Below are positions 44,619-56,058 of a stretch of DNA of 64,000 nt, piece after piece. Numbering within the stretch: position 1 is the first letter of the stretch; each line of letters begins with the position of its first letter. The DNA is taken from positions 2,108,001 to 2,172,000 of the forward strand of contig CAWHWS010000002.1 in NCBI GenBank assembly GCA_963833115.1, read 5' to 3'. The notes beneath the pieces are model-generated. The model was not told the DNA's origin, made no database searches, and was given only the letters and a program-made list of their open reading frames with translations. A program made the position numbers and the translations under genes. Source of the DNA: Hasllibacter sp963833115. Lineage in GTDB: Bacteria; Pseudomonadota; Alphaproteobacteria; Rhodobacterales; Rhodobacteraceae.

Positions 44619-46868
44619 TTATTGTTTTTGGTCGTCGGCCCCGGGAGTGGCGGCCTGCCCCTCCGGCGCCAGGGCGGGGAGCGTTATCGCCGCCTCCGCC
44701 CCCTTGTGCTCCGCGCCCCCGAACGGGGCCGCGTCGCGCAGTTCCAATGTCCCGCCGTGTTCGGCGATGATCTTCTTGACGATCGGGAGCCCCAGTCCGG
44801 TGCCCTCGTCGCGGGTGGTGACATAGGGCTCGAAGAGCCGCGCGCGGTCCTCCGGGAGCCCGATTCCGTTGTCGGCGATGGTCAGGACGGCCGTGCCGTC
44901 CGCCTCGCGCAGCGCGATGCGGATCGCCGGGGACCAACCCTCCGGGGCGCCGCGCTCGCGCAGGGTCTGCGTCGCCTCGCCGGCGTTCTTGATGAGGTTG
45001 GTGAGCGCCTGCGCGATCATCCCCTCGTCGAGGTCCGCGCGCACGGGCCCGCCCGGCAGGTCGGCCTCGATCGTGACCTCGGGCTGCCCCTCGCGCTGCA
45101 GGATCACCGCGTCGCGCACCAGGGCGCGCAGGTCCGCGGGCTTCCGATCCGGCTCCGGCATGCGGGCGAAGCGGCTGAACTCGTTGACGATCCGGCGCAG
45201 GCCCTCGGTCTGCCGCACGATCACGTCGGTGTACTGGGTCAGGGCCTCGACATCGACGCCCTCGACCTTGGAGAACTTGCGCTGGATGCGCTGGGCCGAG
45301 AGCTGGATCGGGGTGAGCGGGTTCTTGATCTCGTGCGCGATGCGGCGCGCGACGTCGCCCCAGGCGGCCATGCGCTGCGCCGCCACGAGGTCCGAGACGT
45401 CGTCGAAGGCCACGACGTAGCCCTCGGCGGCGCCGTCCTCCCCGGTGCGGCGGGCCATGCGCACCAGGAGGTTCTCCAGCTTGCCCGACCGCGACAGGCG
45501 CACCTCCTGCTGGACGACGGGCGCGCCCGCGCGCAGCTCCTCGACCAGGGGCCCGAACTCCGGGATCGCGACCTCGAGTGGCACGGGATCGCCGCCGATC
45601 TCCAGGAGGCGCTCGGCGGCGCGGTTGACGAAGGTGACGCGCCCGCCCGCGTCCATCCCGACCACGCCGGAGGTGACCGAGGACAGCACGCTGTCGAAGA
45701 GGCGGCGCCGCTGCTCGATCTGGCGCGTGTTCTCCAGGAGGGTCTCGCGCTGGCTCTTGAGCTGCCGGGTCATGCGGTTGAAGAGCCGGCCCAGGAGGGC
45801 GATCTCGTCCTCGCCGGCCTCCTCGCGGACCTGGACGTCGAAATCCCCGGCGCCGACCCGCTGCGCCGCTCCCGCGAGGGACCCGATGGGGCGCGAGAGC
45901 CGCTCGGCGAAGCCCAGCGCCAGCCAGATCGCGCCCAGGATCAGGATCACGGCGAAGCCGAGATAGAGGAGCGCGAAATCGAAGAGGATGCGCCCGCGGT
46001 CGCGCTCGAGCTGCTCGTAGAGGGCGACCGTCTCCTGCGTCTCGTCCAGGAGGGACAGGATCTCCCCGTCGACGGTGCGCGAGAGGTAGAGGAGGCGGTC
46101 CGCCGGGGCGGCGAGCGCGATCAGCACCCGGAACTCGTTGTTGTCCCAGTCCTCGATGACGACCGGCCCGTCGGCGGCGGCGGCGATCTCCTCCGGGGAC
46201 GGCGCCTCGTAGTCGAAGAGGTAGGAGCGCTCGCCGCGGGCCTGGATCTCCGCGGCGCCATCGATGACGTAGGCCTCGCGCAGGCCGCGCTGGATGAGGC
46301 CCTGCCCCTGGGCGAGGACCTGCCGCAGGTCGCCGTCGGAGAGCCCGCCGCGCGCCGCGGCCGTGCCCAGGAACGCCGCGAGCGCGCCCGCGTCCTCGCG
46401 CAGGCCGGCGCGCTGCTCCTCCTCGTAGGCCTGCGCGGCGGAGAGCGAGGAGCCGACGACCGCGCGCACCCGGTCCGAGAACCAGCCCTCGAGCCCGACG
46501 TTGACCGTCAGCCCGGCGAACACCGCGACGAGCACGGTCGGCACGAAGGCCACGGTCGCGAACACGCCCGTGAGGCGCAGGTGGAGCTGCGATCCGGCCG
46601 AGCGCGCGCGGCTCGCGGCGATGGAGCGCGCGACGCGCTGGAGGACGAGCGCGGCGACCGTGATGACGTAGACGAGGTCCGCCAGCATCACGATGCGCAG
46701 CGTGGTGGAGGTGGCGCCGCCGTCGAGCGGGCCGAGCACGTAGAGCGTGAGGGCGGCGAGCACGGGGCCGAGCACGACGAGGCCGACGGTCGCGCCGGTC
46801 TGCGCCCGGCGCGTGCGGCGCACGCGGCTCAGGGTCTCCCAGCCGAGATGCCTCATCGGGCTCGCCAA
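44619..46868 (-). CDS. ntrY: Sensor histidine kinase NtrY
   Basis: A 749-residue membrane kinase. Four hydrophobic helices lie in the first 340 residues (for example GATVGLVVLGPVLAALTLYV and LLYLGFAVILILGAIWLAL), with a periplasmic part between. After a HAMP domain and a PAS domain (VLSSVTSGVVGMDAGGRV) comes the H-box RRIAHEIKNPLTPIQLSAQR, then N-box NLIKNAGEA and G-box DEGTGLGLPIVKK. It senses envelope or nitrogen/redox state and phosphorylates NtrX. It is 31 bases before ntrX, and 183 bases follow ntrC, so an extra promoter there is possible. Confidence 0.95.
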   Translation of the reverse strand: MASPMRHLGWETLSRVRRTRRAQTGATVGLVVLGPVLAALTLYVLGPLDGGATSTTLRIVMLADLVYVITVAALVLQRVARSIAASRARSAGSQLHLRLTGVFATVAFVPTVLVAVFAGLTVNVGLEGWFSDRVRAVVGSSLSAAQAYEEEQRAGLREDAGALAAFLGTAAARGGLSDGDLRQVLAQGQGLIQRGLREAYVIDGAAEIQARGERSYLFDYEAPSPEEIAAAADGPVVIEDWDNNEFRVLIALAAPADRLLYLSRTVDGEILSLLDETQETVALYEQLERDRGRILFDFALLYLGFAVILILGAIWLALGFAERLSRPIGSLAGAAQRVGAGDFDVQVREEAGEDEIALLGRLFNRMTRQLKSQRETLLENTRQIEQRRRLFDSVLSSVTSGVVGMDAGGRVTFVNRAAERLLEIGGDPVPLEVAIPEFGPLVEELRAGAPVVQQEVRLSRSGKLENLLVRMARRTGEDGAAEGYVVAFDDVSDLVAAQRMAAWGDVARRIAHEIKNPLTPIQLSAQRIQRKFSKVEGVDVEALTQYTDVIVRQTEGLRRIVNEFSRFARMPEPDRKPADLRALVRDAVILQREGQPEVTIEADLPGGPVRADLDEGMIAQALTNLIKNAGEATQTLRERGAPEGWSPAIRIALREADGTAVLTIADNGIGLPEDRARLFEPYVTTRDEGTGLGLPIVKKIIAEHGGTLELRDAAPFGGAEHKGAEAAITLPALAPEGQAATPGADDQKQ

Positions 46869-47051
46869 GGAGCTGCCCCTCCGACCTCAAGGACCCGCCG
46901 TTTGCCGCGATGCCCCCGGCCGCTTGTCGCGGCTCGTGCGGGGCGGGCGGAGTCCGCTCTTGATGTGTTGCCTCAAAGCCGCCGAGCAACGTGCTGAATT
47001 CGCGGCACCCGCCCGGCAGCGCGCCCCGAGGACAACGCTGCTGGGCTGAAA

Positions 47052-48449
<1,398 letters not shown>

Positions 48450-48450
48450 G

Positions 48451-49550
48451 TCAGTCCTCCTGCGGCTGACCCGAGACGGGCAGCGATATGCGGAACATCG
48501 TGCGCCCGGGGGCGCTCTCGAGGGCGATCCAGCCGCCATGGTCGGCGACGATCTTGGCGACGAGGGAGAGACCGAGCCCGGTGCCGTTCTCCCGCCCCGA
48601 GACGAAGGGCTCGAACGCGCCGTCGCGCAGCGCGTCCGGCAGGCCCGGCCCGTCGTCGATCACGTCGACCTGCAGCGGCAGGCGCACCCGGTCCCCGCCC
48701 GGCCGGGTGAGGCGCAGCGCCCCGTCGTAATGGGTGCGCAGCGTGATCGTGCCGCCCCCCGGCGCGGCCTCGGCGGCGTTCTTCATCAGGTTGAGGAACA
48801 CCTGCGTGAGCTGGTCGGCGTCCGCGTCAGTGTCCGGCAGGGAGGGGTCGAAATCCTCGCGGAAGGTCATGTGCGCCCCGAAGCCGAGCGCCGCCGAGCG
48901 CCGGGCGCGGGCCAGCACGTCGTGCACGTTCACGCAATGCAGCTCGGGCGGGCGCACGTTGCCGAACTGCTCGACCTGCTCGAGGAGCTTCACGATGCGC
49001 CGGCTCTCGGCGACGATGAGGTCCGTCATCTCCCGGTCGCCGTTCGAGAGGTTCATGCTCAGGAGCTGCGCCGCCCCGGTGATGCCCGCGAGCGGGTTCT
49101 TGATCTCGTGGGCCAGCATCTCGGCCATGCCGATGGCGGCGCGGGCCGAGCCGCCGCCCCGGCGCGCGCGCGACGCCATCTCCCGCGGGACGACCAGCAT
49201 CACGAGGCGCCCGCTGCGCGCCTGCGCGTCGAGCGGGCCGATGGTCACGTCCGCCGGCACGGGGGACCGCCCCCTGGCGCCGGCCTCCACGTCCGACACC
49301 AGGACCGGCGCGCGGGAGGCGCGCACCCGGGCCATCGCATCCCCGAGATCCGTGCCGAAGCGCAGCGCGTCCTCGAGCGGGCGGCCGCGCAGGGACCGCG
49401 CCGCGCGGTTGAGGAAGGTCTCCGCCTCCGGGTTCGCCGCCTCGATCAGGTCCTCCGGCGACAACAGGAACGCCGGCACGGGCAGCGCGGCCCAGAGGCC
49501 CGGCCCGTCGGGCAGGACCGGCGGCCCCGGCGGCCCCGGCGGCCGGGGGG

Positions 49551-49554
<4 letters not shown>
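48451..49554 (-). CDS. ntrB: Nitrogen regulation kinase NtrB
   Basis: A 367-residue soluble histidine kinase. The PAS domain covers about residues 15-130 (VPAFLLSPEDLIEAANPEAE), the phosphorylated His is in AEMLAHEIKNPLAGITGAAQ, the N-box in FLNLMKNAAEAAP and the G-box in ENGTGLGLSLVAK. It is controlled by PII in relatives and phosphorylates NtrC. The GTG start at 49554 overlaps the dusB stop (GTGA), the nifR3-ntrB-ntrC arrangement of Rhodobacter. Expression therefore depends on dusB. Confidence 0.95.
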
Positions 49555-50588
<1,034 letters not shown>

Positions 50589-50761
50589 TTGCGGGCAGTC
50601 TCGCCGTTTCCGTAGACGCCCCGCGCCCTTGCGGCAACGGGCGCGGGCGGCCGCCGGCCCGAGCGGCGGTGCGGATGCCCGATCCGTAGGCGCCCGCGCG
50701 GCTCGTCCGGTTCGGCGTAGCGCCGTAGCGCGGCGCCCTGACGGACCGCCCGACCGCCGCC

Positions 50762-51565
50762 GTGATCCTCGCCGCCGCGCCGTGCGCGGCGCCGGGCCTG
50801 CCGGTGACGGAGGCGCCCTGGGCCGGGGCGGACGGCCGCGTCATCGCCCTGCGCGACCGGGCGGGCCTCCGGAGGGCCCGGACGCCGCAGGGGTTCCGGA
50901 CGGCGGCGATCCGCGCCGCCCATGCCGCCGAGGCCGGGCGGGACCATGCCGACGACGTGGCGGTGGCGCTGGCCGCCGGGCTGGACGCGGCCCCGGTTCC
51001 GGGCGACGAGGAGAACCGCAAGATCACGCATTTCGAGGACTTCGCCCGCACCGGCGCGATCCTCGCCGCGAGGGAGGGAGCCGCGATGGACGTGCGCCTC
51101 GGCAATGGCTACGACGTCCACCGCTTCGGGCCGGGCGACCACGTGGTGCTGTGCGGCCTGCGCATCCCCCACGGGCGCGGCCTGCAGGGGCATTCGGACG
51201 CCGACGTGGGCCTGCACGCCCTGGCCGACGCGCTCTACGGCGCCCTGGCCGAGGGCGATATCGGCCGGCACTTCCCCCCCAGCGACGCGCGCTGGAAGGG
51301 CGCGGCGTCGGACGCGTTCCTCGCCCATGCCGCCGGGCGCGTGGCGGCGCGGGGCTACCGGATCGCCAACCTGGACCTGACGCTGGTCTGCGAGGCGCCG
51401 AAGATCGGGCCGCACGCGGACGCCATGCGCGGCCGCGTGGTGGAGATCTGCGGCATCGAGGCCGGGCGCGTGAGCGTCAAGGCGACGACCTCCGAGCGGC
51501 TCGGCTTCACGGGCCGCGAGGAGGGCATCGCCGCGATCGCGACCGCCGCGCTGGTGGCGCCGTGA
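50762..51565 (+). CDS. ispF: IspDF with a deleted IspD half; IspF intact
   Basis: The C-terminal 159 residues (from ATG 51086) are complete IspF, 2-C-methyl-D-erythritol 2,4-cyclodiphosphate synthase: GNGYDVHRF with metal Asp/His, GLQGHSDADVGLHALADA, and KATTSERLGFTGREEGI. The N-terminal part is IspD, but only its first strand (TAAVILAA) and its last third (PVTEAPWAGADGRVI, TPQGFRTAAI, PGDEENRKITHFEDFAR) remain. The CTP-binding and catalytic middle, roughly 110-130 residues, is missing. The beginning of the frame, at CTG 50738 or GTG 50762, has no good start. AGGGAGG before 51086 could start IspF alone. The gene heads ispF-pgpA-pncC. Confidence 0.85.
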   Translation: MILAAAPCAAPGLPVTEAPWAGADGRVIALRDRAGLRRARTPQGFRTAAIRAAHAAEAGRDHADDVAVALAAGLDAAPVPGDEENRKITHFEDFARTGAILAAREGAAMDVRLGNGYDVHRFGPGDHVVLCGLRIPHGRGLQGHSDADVGLHALADALYGALAEGDIGRHFPPSDARWKGAASDAFLAHAAGRVAARGYRIANLDLTLVCEAPKIGPHADAMRGRVVEICGIEAGRVSVKATTSERLGFTGREEGIAAIATAALVAP

Positions 51566-52062
51566 ACGCCGCGCGCGCGGTGGCGACCGTGGGCGGCGTC
51601 GGGCTCCTGCGCCCCGCGCCGGGCACCTGGGGCAGCGCCGCGGCCCTGCCGCTCGCCTGGGCGCTGCACGCGCTCGGCGGCTGGATCGCGCTGGCCATTG
51701 GCATCGCCGTCCTGCTGCCGCTGGGGGCCTGGGCCGTGGGCGCGATGGGCGGGCCCGACCCCGACCCGTCGGAGGCCGTGATCGACGAGGTCGCGGGTCA
51801 GTGGATCGCCCTCCTGCCGATCAGTTACGGGGCGATCTTCGCGGGCGCGGACATCCTCGCGCTCTGGCCCGGCTGGATCGCGGCCTTCGCGGCGTTCCGC
51901 CTGTTCGACATCTGGAAGCCCGGCCCGGTGGGGGTCTTCGACCGCCGGCACACGCCCTGGGGCGTGATGCTGGACGACGTGGCCGCCGGGGTGCTGGCGG
52001 CGCTCGCGGTGATCGCGCTGGCAATCCTCTACCACGTCGTCTTCCTGGACGTGCTGCCGTGA
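51562..52062 (+). CDS. pgpA: Phosphatidylglycerophosphatase A
   Basis: A 166-residue inner-membrane phosphatase. The N-terminal GLLRPAPGTWGSAAALPLAW is the PgpA hallmark, and DPSEAVIDEVAGQWIALLP holds the acidic catalytic motif, with FRLFDIWKPGPVGVFDR and GVMLDDVAAG after it. It removes the phosphate from phosphatidylglycerophosphate to make phosphatidylglycerol. The GTG start overlaps the IspDF stop, and its own stop overlaps the next GTG, so three genes are coupled. Confidence 0.95.
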   Translation: MNAARAVATVGGVGLLRPAPGTWGSAAALPLAWALHALGGWIALAIGIAVLLPLGAWAVGAMGGPDPDPSEAVIDEVAGQWIALLPISYGAIFAGADILALWPGWIAAFAAFRLFDIWKPGPVGVFDRRHTPWGVMLDDVAAGVLAALAVIALAILYHVVFLDVLP

Positions 52063-52520
52063 GCCCGGCCGTCGTCCTCGACGCCGCGCGCGCCGCGGGC
52101 ACGACGGTGGCGGTGGCCGAGAGCTGCACCGGGGGCCTCCTCGCGGCCGCGCTCACGGAGGAGGCCGGCGCGTCGGACGTGTTCGACCGCGGCTGGGTGA
52201 CCTATTCCAACGCCGCCAAGGTGGACGCGCTGGGCGTGGCGCAGGCCACGCTGGACGCCCATGGCGCGGTGAGCGAGGCTGTCGCGGCGGAGATGGCGGC
52301 GGGCGCCCTTGCGCGCTCGGGCGCGTCGCTGGCCCTGTCGATCACCGGGATCGCGGGGCCCGGCGGGTCCGGCGCCAAGCCGGAGGGGCGGGTCTGTTTC
52401 GGGCTGGCGACGGCGGACGACGTCTCGGCCCGCACGGTCGAGTTCGGCGCCCGGGGGCGGGGCGCGGTGCGCGCGGCCTCGGTGGCCGAGGCGCTGCGGA
52501 TGCTGGGCGCCGCGGTCTAG
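52059..52520 (+). CDS. CinA C-terminal family nicotinamide-nucleotide amidase
   Basis: A 153-residue stand-alone CinA/PncC domain: AVAESCTGGLLAAALTEEAG, VTYSNAAKVDALGV, then SLALSITGIAGPGGSGAKPEGRVCFG, with the Ser/Lys/Thr catalytic residues. It hydrolyses NMN to nicotinic acid mononucleotide, a pyridine-nucleotide recycling step. The N-terminal COG1058 domain of longer CinA proteins is absent, as in Rhodobacterales. Translation starts at GTG overlapping pgpA. The stop shares CTAG with the opposite ratA-like gene. Confidence 0.92.
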   Translation: MSPAVVLDAARAAGTTVAVAESCTGGLLAAALTEEAGASDVFDRGWVTYSNAAKVDALGVAQATLDAHGAVSEAVAAEMAAGALARSGASLALSITGIAGPGGSGAKPEGRVCFGLATADDVSARTVEFGARGRGAVRAASVAEALRMLGAAV

Positions 52521-52978
52521 GCGCCGGCCCGCGGGCCGTAGAGGACGGCCGCGCGCCGCTCGAAGGCGCGCACGATGCGCTGCATCGCGTCATTGAAGAA
52601 CATGCCCGCCGCGCCCTGCAGGAGCCTGGACTTGAACTCGAAATCGACGTCGAACTCGACCTCCACCTGCCCGCCCGGCGCATCCGCGAAGGTCCAGACC
52701 GAGTCCATGTGCCGGAACGGGCCGTCGATATAGCTCGTCTCGATCCGCCGCTCGTCCGGGTGGAGGACGACGCGGCTGCCGAACCGCTCCCGGAACACCT
52801 TGAAGGAGATCACCAAATCCGCGAGCATGACCACCGCGTCGCCCTCCGGCGTCTCGGAGCGCACGCGCGCGGCGGCGGTCCAGGGGAGGAACTCGGGATA
52901 GGCGCGCACGTCCGCGACCAGGTCGTACATCTGCTGCGGCGTGTACGGCAGGACGCGGGTCTCGGAATGGCTGGGCAT
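52517..52978 (-). CDS. RatA/Coq10-type START-domain protein
   Basis: A 153-residue member of the RatA/COQ10 family. It opens HSETRVLPYTPQQMYDLVAD, continues with VRAYPEFLPWTAAARV, and ends with FFNDAMQRIVRAFERRAAVLYG; FEFKSRLLQGAAG is the conserved helical part. The family binds lipids such as ubiquinone, and E. coli RatA was described as inhibiting ribosome assembly; the ubiquinone-binding role is more likely here. I chose the ATG at 52978; the region upstream is not conserved. Confidence 0.87.
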   Translation of the reverse strand: MPSHSETRVLPYTPQQMYDLVADVRAYPEFLPWTAAARVRSETPEGDAVVMLADLVISFKVFRERFGSRVVLHPDERRIETSYIDGPFRHMDSVWTFADAPGGQVEVEFDVDFEFKSRLLQGAAGMFFNDAMQRIVRAFERRAAVLYGPRAGA

Positions 52979-53048
52979 GCGGGTCCTCCCTTCGCTAATC
53001 GGCGCGGTTGGACTAGGCAACGCTCCCAGTGGCAAGGGGGTCCGGGGC

Positions 53049-53579
53049 ATGACGGGTTACGTGATCGACGAGATGATCAGCGCCAAGGCGATCGCCGCGC
53101 GGGTCGAGGCGCTCGCCAAGGAGATCGCGGCGGAATACGCGGGCACCGACAAGCTCGTGGTCGTCGGGCTGCTGCGCGGGAGCTTCGTGTTCATCGCCGA
53201 CCTCGTGCGCGAGCTGGACCTGCCCGTGGAGGTCGATTTCCTGGAGGCGTCCTCCTATGGCGACGGGATGGAGAGCAGCCGGGAGGTGCGTATCCTCAAG
53301 GACTTGCGGGGCGACATTCACGCAAAGGACGTGCTCTTGGTGGAGGATATCGTGGACACGGGGTTCACGCTCGACCGGGTGACGAAGCTGCTGGCGACGC
53401 GCGGGCCGAGGAAGCTCAAGACGATCGCGCTCCTCGACAAGCCGACCCGCCGGGAGGTGGCGATCCGGGCCGACTGGACGGGGTTCGAGATCCCGGACGC
53501 GTTCGTGGTGGGCTACGGGATCGACTACGCGCAGCGGAATCGGAACCTGCCGCATATCGGCAAGGTGCGCTTCACCTGA
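53049..53579 (+). CDS. hpt: Hypoxanthine phosphoribosyltransferase
   Basis: A 176-residue purine salvage enzyme. The PRPP-binding loop is VLLVEDIVDTGFTLDRVTKL (about 97-116), VVVGLLRGSFVFIADLVREL is the first loop, VDFLEASSYGD holds the flexible-loop Ser-Tyr, and PDAFVVGYGIDY matches the purine-binding end. It converts hypoxanthine or guanine plus PRPP to IMP or GMP. It is divergent from the ratA-like gene with 70 bases between starts, so both promoters lie there. Confidence 0.95.
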   Translation: MTGYVIDEMISAKAIAARVEALAKEIAAEYAGTDKLVVVGLLRGSFVFIADLVRELDLPVEVDFLEASSYGDGMESSREVRILKDLRGDIHAKDVLLVEDIVDTGFTLDRVTKLLATRGPRKLKTIALLDKPTRREVAIRADWTGFEIPDAFVVGYGIDYAQRNRNLPHIGKVRFT

Positions 53580-53590
53580 CCCCGCACGCG

Positions 53591-53629
53591 GCATGCACCG
53601 CCCATGCACGGGGCATGCACCACCCATGC
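53591..53629. repeat. 17-bp direct repeat after hpt
   Basis: GCATGCACCGCCCATGC (53591-53607) and GCATGCACCACCCATGC (53613-53629) differ by one base and begin 22 bases apart. Each unit starts with the palindrome GCATGC. They lie in the 75-base gap between the convergent hpt and peroxidase genes. Confidence 0.8.
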
Positions 53630-53654
53630 GCATGGAGCGCGCGGCGCGGGCGGC

Positions 53655-54149
53655 TCAGCGCAACGCGGCCTCGATCGCGGCGGTGACGGCGGGGCCGTCC
53701 GGGGTCTGCGCGCTCTGCCAGCCCTCGACCAGGGCGCCGTCCACGATGAGGGCCTTGGCGAAGTTCCAGCTCGGCGCGAACCCCTCGTCGGCGAGGGCGG
53801 CATAGACCGGGTGCGCGTCCGCGCCGCGGACATGGGTGATCGTGGTCATCGGCAGGGTCAGGCCGAAGGTCGCGTCGCAGAAGGCGGCGACCTCCGCGTC
53901 GGAGCCCAGCTCCTGGCGGAAATCGTCCGACGGGACGGCGAGGACGAGGAGGCCGCGATCGGCATAGGCCTCGTGGACCTTCTGCAGGGCGTCGTATTGG
54001 GGGGTGAAGGCGCAGAGCGAGGCGGTGTTGACCAGGAGGACCGGGCCGTCATGGGCGGCGATGTCGATGGTGCCGCCGTCGATGGACTCGAAGGGCTGCG
54101 CCGCCGAGAGCGCGGGGGCCAGGACGAAGGCGAGGACGAGCGTCCGCAT
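53655..54149 (-). CDS. Exported glutathione-peroxidase-like protein
   Basis: A 164-residue thioredoxin-fold peroxidase. A signal peptide of about 17 residues (MRTLVLAFVLAPALSAA) comes first. The catalytic Cys 46 is in NTASLCAFTPQYDALQ, where the usual motif is NVASxCGxTxQY; Trp-Asn is in PSWNFAKALIVDG. The second family motif reads VLAVPSDDFRQELGSD, with Ser-Asp where most members have Cys-Asn-Gln-Phe. The protein therefore lacks the resolving Cys. It reduces peroxides in the periplasm, on family knowledge. Confidence 0.87.
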   Translation of the reverse strand: MRTLVLAFVLAPALSAAQPFESIDGGTIDIAAHDGPVLLVNTASLCAFTPQYDALQKVHEAYADRGLLVLAVPSDDFRQELGSDAEVAAFCDATFGLTLPMTTITHVRGADAHPVYAALADEGFAPSWNFAKALIVDGALVEGWQSAQTPDGPAVTAAIEAALR

Positions 54150-54712
54150 CTTCGGGGGCTAGCACCCCCCGGCCCCGCGATCAACGGCGCCCGGCGCACC
54201 GGTCACGCGGCGCGACTGCGCCAGCGCCGGCGGCCGCGGGATCGGCGGGGCGAAGGCCATCCGCGCGCTCGCCACCTGCGCGGCGCCCCCGAGGAGGCGG
54301 CGCCCCCGAGGGAGAAGGACCCGTCGAAGAGGGCGACGGGCGCGAGCTCCGCGACCTGCGCGTCCAGGGAAGCCTGGCCGGGGCGGGGGCCGACGCCCGA
54401 GAGGTCGATCGAGCGGCCCTCGAAGCGGCCGAACGCGACGCCGATGCCGGGCGGCGGGGTGACGGCCGCGTCGGCGAGGATGCCGCCCAGGTCGACGGCG
54501 ACGCCCGGGATGTCGGCCGTCGCCTCATGGGTTTCCCTCGATGCGGGCGATCCCGGCCGGCGGCGAACTCCGCGGTCCTCCGATCGGCGGCATGGATTGC
54601 CGTGGCGGCAGACGATGGATGGCGAACGCGTCCGCCCCGGCGACAAATCGGTGGCGCGAGGGGGGGGTCGCGCCTAGGCTGGGCGCATCGCCGCGTCCCA
54701 CAGGAGACCGCC
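54150..54712. other. Interval without a convincing gene
   Basis: About 560 bases between the divergent peroxidase and cytochrome c' genes. The best frame runs on the minus strand at 54203-54646, with a middle part (IPGVAVDLGGILADAAVTPP and ALFDGSFSLGGA) that looks coding, but both ends are arginine-rich and shadow-like, so I do not call a gene. It may hold a remnant of one. GGAGA lies ahead of the cytochrome c' ATG. Confidence 0.4.
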
Positions 54713-55168
54713 ATGCGCTTCGTTCCCCTCGCCCTCGCCGCCCTCGCCGCCGCCCTGCCCGTCGCGGCGGCCGCGCAGGAGGTGGCTCCGGCCGTCTCGG
54801 CGCGCAACGCGCACATGACGCTCTACAGCTTCAACCTCGGCGCGCTGGGCGCGATGGCGAAGGGCGAGGTCGCCTACGACGCCGAGGTCGCGCAGGGCCA
54901 TGCCGACGCGCTGGCCAGCCTCGCGGCGCAGTCCGAGGAGGGATACTGGGTCGAGGGCACCGCGCAGGGCGAGGCGCAGGGCAGCCGCGCCCTGCCCGCG
55001 ATCTGGGCGCAGCCGGAGGAGTTCACGGCGGCGCGCGCCGGGCTGGCGGAGGCGAGCGCGACGCTGGCCGGGGCCGCGGGCGGATCGCTGGAGGAGATGC
55101 AGGCGGCGTTCGGGCCGACGGGCGCGGCCTGCGGCACCTGCCACAAGGCGTTCCGCGGCGAGCGGTGA
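54713..55168 (+). CDS. Cytochrome c'
   Basis: A 151-residue periplasmic haem protein. The signal peptide (residues 1 to about 20, ending PVAAAAQE) precedes a four-helix bundle, and the haem-binding motif ACGTCHKAFRG is at the very C-terminus, as is typical for cytochrome c'. The N-terminal helix contains RNAHMTLYSFNLGALGAMAKG. The family binds NO and may help resist nitrosative stress. Its TGA overlaps the GTG of a dihaem cytochrome gene (GTGA), so the two proteins are probably made together. Confidence 0.92.
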   Translation: MRFVPLALAALAAALPVAAAAQEVAPAVSARNAHMTLYSFNLGALGAMAKGEVAYDAEVAQGHADALASLAAQSEEGYWVEGTAQGEAQGSRALPAIWAQPEEFTAARAGLAEASATLAGAAGGSLEEMQAAFGPTGAACGTCHKAFRGER

Positions 55169-56058
55169 GGGCGCTCCTGGGGACGGCGGCGGCGGTCGCG
55201 GCCGCCTGCGCGGCGGGCCTCTGGATCACGCGGCCGCTGACGGTGTCGGCGGCCGAGCTGCCCGCCGGGGACGCGGCGCGCGGGGCGCTGGCCTTCGCCG
55301 CGGCGGGGTGCGCCTCCTGCCACATGGCGCCGGGGTCCGAGGACCGGGCGTCGCTGCCCGGCGGGCGGCGGCTGGACTCCCCGTTCGGGACGTTCGTGGT
55401 GCCCAACATCTCGTCCCACCCGCTGGAGGGGATCGGGTCCTGGAGCGACGCTGAGGTGGCGAGCGCGGTGGTGCACGGGACCTCGCCGCGCGGGGCGCAC
55501 TACTACCCGGCCTTCCCCTACCCGGCCTACGGGCTGGCGGATCTGGGGGACGTGGCCGACATCATCGCGCACCTGCGGACGCTGCCGCCCTCGGACGCGC
55601 CGTCGGCGGCGCACGAGATCGGGTTCCCGTGGAACGTCCGGCTGGGCGTCGGGGTCTGGAACCTCCTGAACCTGCCGGACGGCTGGACGGGGCCGGCCGC
55701 CGGGCCGGAGGCCGAGCGCGGGCGGTACGTCGCCGAGGCGCTGGCGCATTGCGCGGAGTGCCACACGCCGCGGGACGCGGTGGGCGGGCTGGACCGGTCG
55801 CGGTGGATGGCGGGGGCGCCGAACCCGTCGGGGGCGGGGCGCATCCCGGGGATCACGCCGGCGACGCTGGACTGGTCGGAGGGGGACGTGGCCTACTACC
55901 TCTCGACCGGCCTGACGCCCGATTTCGACAGCGCGGGCGGGTCGATGGCCGAGGTGATCGCGGGATTGAAGGCGCTGCCGGAGGCCGACCTGGCGGCGAT
56001 CGCGGCCTACGTGGCGGGGCTGGCGCCGGTGGAGCCCGCAGCGGCGCCGAGCGACTGA
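55165..56058 (+). CDS. Dihaem c-type cytochrome
   Basis: A 297-residue protein with an N-terminal export/anchor helix (LLGTAAAVAAACAAGLWITR) and two c-type haem motifs, AAAGCASCHMAPG (about 45-57) and AHCAECHTPRDA (about 195-206). The repeats are separated by the family stretches PNISSHPLEGIGSWSDAEV and RYVAEALAH, as in the cytochrome subunits associated with cytochrome c' or alcohol/aldehyde dehydrogenases. It probably passes electrons to or from the cytochrome c' encoded just upstream. Its 3' end overlaps lipA antisense by 52 bases. Confidence 0.9.
   Translation: MRALLGTAAAVAAACAAGLWITRPLTVSAAELPAGDAARGALAFAAAGCASCHMAPGSEDRASLPGGRRLDSPFGTFVVPNISSHPLEGIGSWSDAEVASAVVHGTSPRGAHYYPAFPYPAYGLADLGDVADIIAHLRTLPPSDAPSAAHEIGFPWNVRLGVGVWNLLNLPDGWTGPAAGPEAERGRYVAEALAHCAECHTPRDAVGGLDRSRWMAGAPNPSGAGRIPGITPATLDWSEGDVAYYLSTGLTPDFDSAGGSMAEVIAGLKALPEADLAAIAAYVAGLAPVEPAAAPSD

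Noticed and set aside
54203..54646. Minus-strand frame opposite the cytochrome c' upstream region
   Set aside because: Only the middle looks coding; both ends are Arg/Ser/Pro-rich, without a ribosome-binding site or a recognisable family.
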